Assembly: GCA_016869555.1 (NCBI GenBank) | Contig: VGDY01000001.1 | Coordinates: 1-64,000 of the forward strand | Direction: 5' to 3' | Source of the DNA: Alphaproteobacteria bacterium | GTDB lineage: Bacteria; Pseudomonadota; Alphaproteobacteria; Rhizobiales; Beijerinckiaceae | DNA length: 64,000 nt | Part shown: one piece after another, positions 60,041 to 64,000 of the stretch | Numbering within the stretch: the first letter of the stretch is position 1 | Layout: the number at the start of each line of letters is the position of its first letter | Made by a program: the position numbers and the translations under genes | Notes under the pieces: generated by a model | Database searches by the model: none | Seen by the model: only the letters and a program-made list of their open reading frames with translations | Told to the model about the DNA's origin: nothing

Positions 60041-61900
60041 ATGTGCGGAATTAACGGCGTCTTTGCTTACCAAAGCCTCGCCAACCCGGTCGACCGTCGG
60101 GAGCTGTTGGCGACGCGCGACCACATGACCGCAAGGGGGCCGGACGGCGCAGGTTTCTGGATCAGCGATGATCAACGTGTCGGCCTGGGGCACCGTCGCC
60201 TGGCGATCATCGATCTATCCGAGAGCGGGGCGCAGCCGATGCGCACGATGGACGGTCGGTTGGCGGTGACATTCAACGGCGAGATCTACAACTACCGCGA
60301 TTTGCGATCCGAACTCGAAGCGAAAGGCTATGTCTTTCGTTCGCGTTCCGACACCGAAGCGCTTCTGCACCTCTATGCCGATCGCGGCCCCGACATGGTC
60401 CATGCGCTGCAGGGAATGTTCGCCTTCGCGATCTGGGACGAGGCCAAGCGCGAACTCTTGCTGGCGCGCGATCCTTACGGCGTCAAGCCAGTCTATTACG
60501 CCGACGATCGCAAAACCTTCCGTTTCGCTTCACAGGTGAAGGCGCTCATCGCCGGCGGCGCGGTCGCGCGAGACCCCGATCCGGCGGGTCAGGTCGGTTT
60601 CCTGCTGTGGGGCAGCGTGCCGGAGCCCTTCACCACATACCGCGCCATTCGCATGTTGCCTGCCGGATGTCGGCTTGTCGTCAATCAAAGCGGCGTTGGC
60701 GCGCCGGCCCGATATCATTCGATCGGACAGGTCTATTGCGATGCGCAGGCTCGCATGCGGGGGCCAGGCGTTCGTCAATTCGCCATTCGCGACGAGCTGG
60801 CGCAGCAGACGCGAGACGCGCTGCTTGACGCCGTCCGGCGCCACCTTGTGGCCGATGTTCCTGTAGGGGCGTTCCTGTCGGCCGGAATCGACTCAGGCGC
60901 GCTTGTCGGCTTGATGCGAGACGCGGGCCAGGCTGAAATCAAGACCGTCACAATCACGTTCGATGCATTTCGGGGCGGCCCGGAAGACGAAGCGCCGCTC
61001 GCCGCCGAAGTGGCTCGGACCTACGGCGCGGCGCATGCGACGCGCGTTGTCGCCGAACAAGAGTTGCGAGCAGAGCTGCCCAAAATCCTCGCCGCGATGG
61101 ACCAGCCTTCGATCGACGGCGTCAACACATGGTTTGCGTCGAAGGCCGCGCGAGAGCTTGGCCTCAAAGTCGTCGTTTCGGGCCTTGGCGGCGACGAATT
61201 GTTCGGCGGCTATCCCTCGTTCCGGGACATTCCGCGATGGGTGGCGCGTCTTGGCGCGCCCGCGCGCCTCGCGAAACTTGGCGCGGTCGTACGCCGCTTG
61301 CTGGTCGCCAGCGGGCTCGACCAGCGGCTGCCGAGCCCGAAAGCCGCTGGACTCCTCGAGTTGGGGGGGAGTTTCGCCGGCGCCTATATGCTGCGCCGCG
61401 GCCTCTTCATGCCTTGGGAGCTTGATCGCCTGATTGACGCCGACATGCTGCGCGAGGGCCTTGCGACGTTGCAACCGCTCGAGCGCGTGCAGGAAGCGAT
61501 GACGCCATGTCCGGCGACGCCGTTCGCCACGGTCGCGACGCTTGAGTCGTCGCTCTATATGCGCAATCAGCTTCTCCGCGATACGGATTGGGCCAGCATG
61601 GCGCATGGATTGGAGGTTCGCGTTCCGCTGGTTGACGCGACGCTGCTTGAGCGGATCGTCGCGCTTGGCGAACCCCCACGGAGCGACGCGCCAAAATCGC
61701 TTCTTGCGCAGGCGCCGCGGCGCCCGCTTCCGGACGCGGTGGTCCGACGGTCAAAGACCGGCTTCGTTGCGCCAACGCATGCCTGGATCGCCGCCGACAG
61801 CATGGGACAATCGCGATCCGCGTCGGGCGGCGATCGTTCCCGCAGGGGAATCGACTCGCGTATCTGGGCGCAACGGGTTCTGGCGGACGCCATAGCGTGA
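60041..61900 (+). CDS. asnB: Asparagine synthase (glutamine-hydrolysing), EPS-cluster type
   Basis: MCGINGVFAYQS...RGPDGAGFW...FNGEIYNYRDLRSELEAKGYVFRSRSDTEALLHLYAD; SAGIDSGALVGLM. Confidence 0.95.
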   Translation: MCGINGVFAYQSLANPVDRRELLATRDHMTARGPDGAGFWISDDQRVGLGHRRLAIIDLSESGAQPMRTMDGRLAVTFNGEIYNYRDLRSELEAKGYVFRSRSDTEALLHLYADRGPDMVHALQGMFAFAIWDEAKRELLLARDPYGVKPVYYADDRKTFRFASQVKALIAGGAVARDPDPAGQVGFLLWGSVPEPFTTYRAIRMLPAGCRLVVNQSGVGAPARYHSIGQVYCDAQARMRGPGVRQFAIRDELAQQTRDALLDAVRRHLVADVPVGAFLSAGIDSGALVGLMRDAGQAEIKTVTITFDAFRGGPEDEAPLAAEVARTYGAAHATRVVAEQELRAELPKILAAMDQPSIDGVNTWFASKAARELGLKVVVSGLGGDELFGGYPSFRDIPRWVARLGAPARLAKLGAVVRRLLVASGLDQRLPSPKAAGLLELGGSFAGAYMLRRGLFMPWELDRLIDADMLREGLATLQPLERVQEAMTPCPATPFATVATLESSLYMRNQLLRDTDWASMAHGLEVRVPLVDATLLERIVALGEPPRSDAPKSLLAQAPRRPLPDAVVRRSKTGFVAPTHAWIAADSMGQSRSASGGDRSRRGIDSRIWAQRVLADAIA

Positions 61901-62814
61901 CGATGCCGCAAACCGAGCATGGCGGCGCAAGCCCGGCAGGCGACGTCATGCAGACGCATGTCGAGCGCGCGCCTGGCGCGACGATGACTGGCGAACGCGT
62001 GGTGGTGCTTGAGGCCGGACGCGCCGAGAGCAATTATTGGCGCGATCTGTGGAATTATCGCGAGCTGTTCCTGATCCTCGCGTGGCGCGACGTTTCGGTG
62101 CGCTACAAGCAGACCATGATCGGCGTCGCCTGGGCGGTCATCCGCCCGCTGGCGACAATGGTCATTTTCACCATCATCTTCGGCAGGCTCGCGAAGCTCC
62201 CGAGCGATGGCGCGACGCCCTATCCGATCCTGGTGCTGTCGGGGATGCTGGCGTGGTTCCTCTTCTCGGGCATATTGGGCGACGCTTCAAGCAGCATGAT
62301 CGGCAACGCCAATTTGATCGGAAAAGTCTATTTCCCCCGGATCATCCTTCCCGCTTCGACAGCGGTCGTGGCGCTCGTCGACCTGGCGATCAATCTTGTC
62401 GTCCTGCTCGCCCTGATGGCGTTCTACGGCTTTCTGCCGGGCTGGAGGATCGCGCTGCTTCCAGCGTTCATCGCCTTCGCGGTCGTTGCGAGCCTCGGGC
62501 CCGCGCTGCTCATCGCCGCGCTCAACGTCAAATACCGGGACTTTCGCTTCATCCTGCCCTTCTTGCTGCAGTTCGGGCTCTATGTTTCGCCGGTCGGCTT
62601 TTCCAGCAGCGTGGTGCCTGACGGCTGGCGGTTCCTCTACAGCCTCAATCCAGTGGTCGGGGTCATCGACGGCTTTCGCTGGTGCCTGCTCGGCGGCGAA
62701 AGCCAACTCTATATGCCGGGATTCGTCGGAAGCTGCGCCGTCGCCGTCGCGCTCGCCTGGCTTGGCGTCGCTTATTTCCGCAAATTCGAGCGGTCCTTCG
62801 CGGATGTCATCTGA
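61897..62814 (+). CDS. Polysaccharide ABC exporter permease (Wzm/KpsM-like)
   Basis: YRELFLILAWRDVSVRYKQTMIGVAWAVIRPLATMVIFTIIFGRLAKLPSDGATPYPILVLSGMLAWFLFSG. Confidence 0.94.
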   Translation: MTMPQTEHGGASPAGDVMQTHVERAPGATMTGERVVVLEAGRAESNYWRDLWNYRELFLILAWRDVSVRYKQTMIGVAWAVIRPLATMVIFTIIFGRLAKLPSDGATPYPILVLSGMLAWFLFSGILGDASSSMIGNANLIGKVYFPRIILPASTAVVALVDLAINLVVLLALMAFYGFLPGWRIALLPAFIAFAVVASLGPALLIAALNVKYRDFRFILPFLLQFGLYVSPVGFSSSVVPDGWRFLYSLNPVVGVIDGFRWCLLGGESQLYMPGFVGSCAVAVALAWLGVAYFRKFERSFADVI

Positions 62815-62832
62815 GCGCGTAGGAGCGGCGGC

Positions 62833-64000
62833 TTGAGCGGCGACGTCGTCATTCGGGCCGACGGCCTCGGCAAGGCTTATATGATCAGCCACGGCGCCGG
62901 CGGCAACGAAAGATACGTCGCCCTGCGCGACGTCCTGGCCGGCGCGGCGCGCGGCGCCATGCGCAGGATTCGCGATCCGGCGCGCGGCGTGAGCCTTTCC
63001 GGCGGCGCGTCGACCGAGGAGTTCTGGGCGCTCAAGGATGTGAACTTCGAGGTCAGGCGCGGCGAGGTGGTCGGCGTCATCGGACGCAACGGCGCCGGCA
63101 AGTCGACGCTGCTAAAGGTGCTCTCGCGCATCACCGAGCCGACGCGGGGCAGGGTCGAGATCAGGGGACGTCTCGCGAGCCTGCTCGAAGTCGGCACCGG
63201 CTTTCATCCGGAACTCACCGGGCGCGAGAATATTTTTCTCAACGGCGCGATCCTCGGCATGACGCGCGCGGAAATCCGTAGGAAGTTCGACGAAATCGTC
63301 GCTTTCGCCGAGGTCGAGAAGTTTTTAGACACGCCGGTCAAGCGCTATTCGTCCGGCATGTATGTGCGGCTGGCCTTCGCGGTCGCCGCGCATCTGGAGC
63401 CGGAGATATTGGTCGTCGACGAGGTGCTGTCGGTCGGCGACGCCGAATTTCAGAAGAAATGCCTTGGGAAGATGCAGGATGTGGCGGGGCAGGGTCGCAC
63501 GGTGCTGTTCGTGAGCCACAATATCGGCGCTGTAAATGCGCTTTGCTCCAAATGTATGTTGCTTCACTCTGGCCGCAAGAGAATTTTTGGCGATGTGCGA
63601 TCAGCGACAGAGGCCTATTTAACTGCGGCTATCGAACATGGATACAGCGTCGAATTCTCGAAGCAGGATGCATCGTCGGGAAATTCAGCTGTGGCGGTGC
63701 GCGGCGCTCGCATCAGACATGAAAGTGGACAAGTTTCAGGGTGCGTTGCAATCGGCGAAGGCGTATGGATCGAAATAGATTATGATATTTTACAATCAAA
63801 TCCGCTGCCACGATTGAATCTTCATTTAATTGCCGAAGACGGCGTACATGCGTTCGCTTCATTCGAAAACACGGCAACGCCTCGTAGGATTGGTCGATTC
63901 TCGGCGCGCATGTGGATTCCGCCGAATTTTCTCAACGCAATGCGTTACCATATATCGATCTATTTTACTTCTGTCCGGCCCGCGCATTTGCATTTCGCGT
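62833..64000 (+). CDS. Polysaccharide ABC exporter ATP-binding protein (Wzt-like, with C-terminal extension), truncated by window end
   Basis: Own translation from TTG 62833: VIRADGLGKAYMI...WALKDVNFEVRRGEVVGVIGRNGAGKSTLLKVLSRITEPTRGRVEIRGRLASLLEVGTGFHPELTGRENIFLNGAILGM...VKRYSSGMYVRLAFAVAAHLEPEILVVDEVLSVGD; open to the edge. Confidence 0.93.
   Translation, partial: MSGDVVIRADGLGKAYMISHGAGGNERYVALRDVLAGAARGAMRRIRDPARGVSLSGGASTEEFWALKDVNFEVRRGEVVGVIGRNGAGKSTLLKVLSRITEPTRGRVEIRGRLASLLEVGTGFHPELTGRENIFLNGAILGMTRAEIRRKFDEIVAFAEVEKFLDTPVKRYSSGMYVRLAFAVAAHLEPEILVVDEVLSVGDAEFQKKCLGKMQDVAGQGRTVLFVSHNIGAVNALCSKCMLLHSGRKRIFGDVRSATEAYLTAAIEHGYSVEFSKQDASSGNSAVAVRGARIRHESGQVSGCVAIGEGVWIEIDYDILQSNPLPRLNLHLIAEDGVHAFASFENTATPRRIGRFSARMWIPPNFLNAMRYHISIYFTSVRPAHLHFA

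Overview
A GC-rich alphaproteobacterial chromosome window, most like Rhizobiales/Methylocystaceae from gene content and order (taxonomy is inference). The centre carries the classical alphaproteobacterial replication-origin neighbourhood: secB-dnaQ-coaE-maf-[AT-rich intergenic, putative oriC]-hemE-hemJ-rho-mnmE-mnmG-rsmG-parA-parB. Two perfect 16-bp parS palindromes (TGTTTCACGTGAAACA) are present. Flanking housekeeping blocks include ffh-rpsP-rimM-trmD, etfBA, ileS, ribF, COG4223-hemY and an Mla-type lipid transporter. The right part holds an OMF/HlyD efflux pair, a translationally coupled P-type H+-ATPase/PPK2/MFS block, and an exopolysaccharide locus (CpsB/CapC-type phosphatase, O-antigen ligase, NusG-like factor, AsnB, ABC export permease, truncated Wzt-like ATPase). 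A Wza-like export protein is truncated at the left edge. Most notable observations: (1) ops-like GGTAGCGTG motifs in the leaders of the NusG-like gene and of the downstream asnB-wzm-wzt block, the second with the full GGCGGTAGCGTG; (2) the coupled H+-ATPase/PPK2/MFS module; (3) a palindromic element inserted in frame inside ileS, beside a 33-bp tandem duplication; (4) the putative oriC and parS sites; (5) an apparent phosphopantetheinyl transferase with no canonical start for its conserved N-terminus; (6) several composite palindromic repeats. No CRISPR array, prophage, rRNA or confident tRNA was seen.
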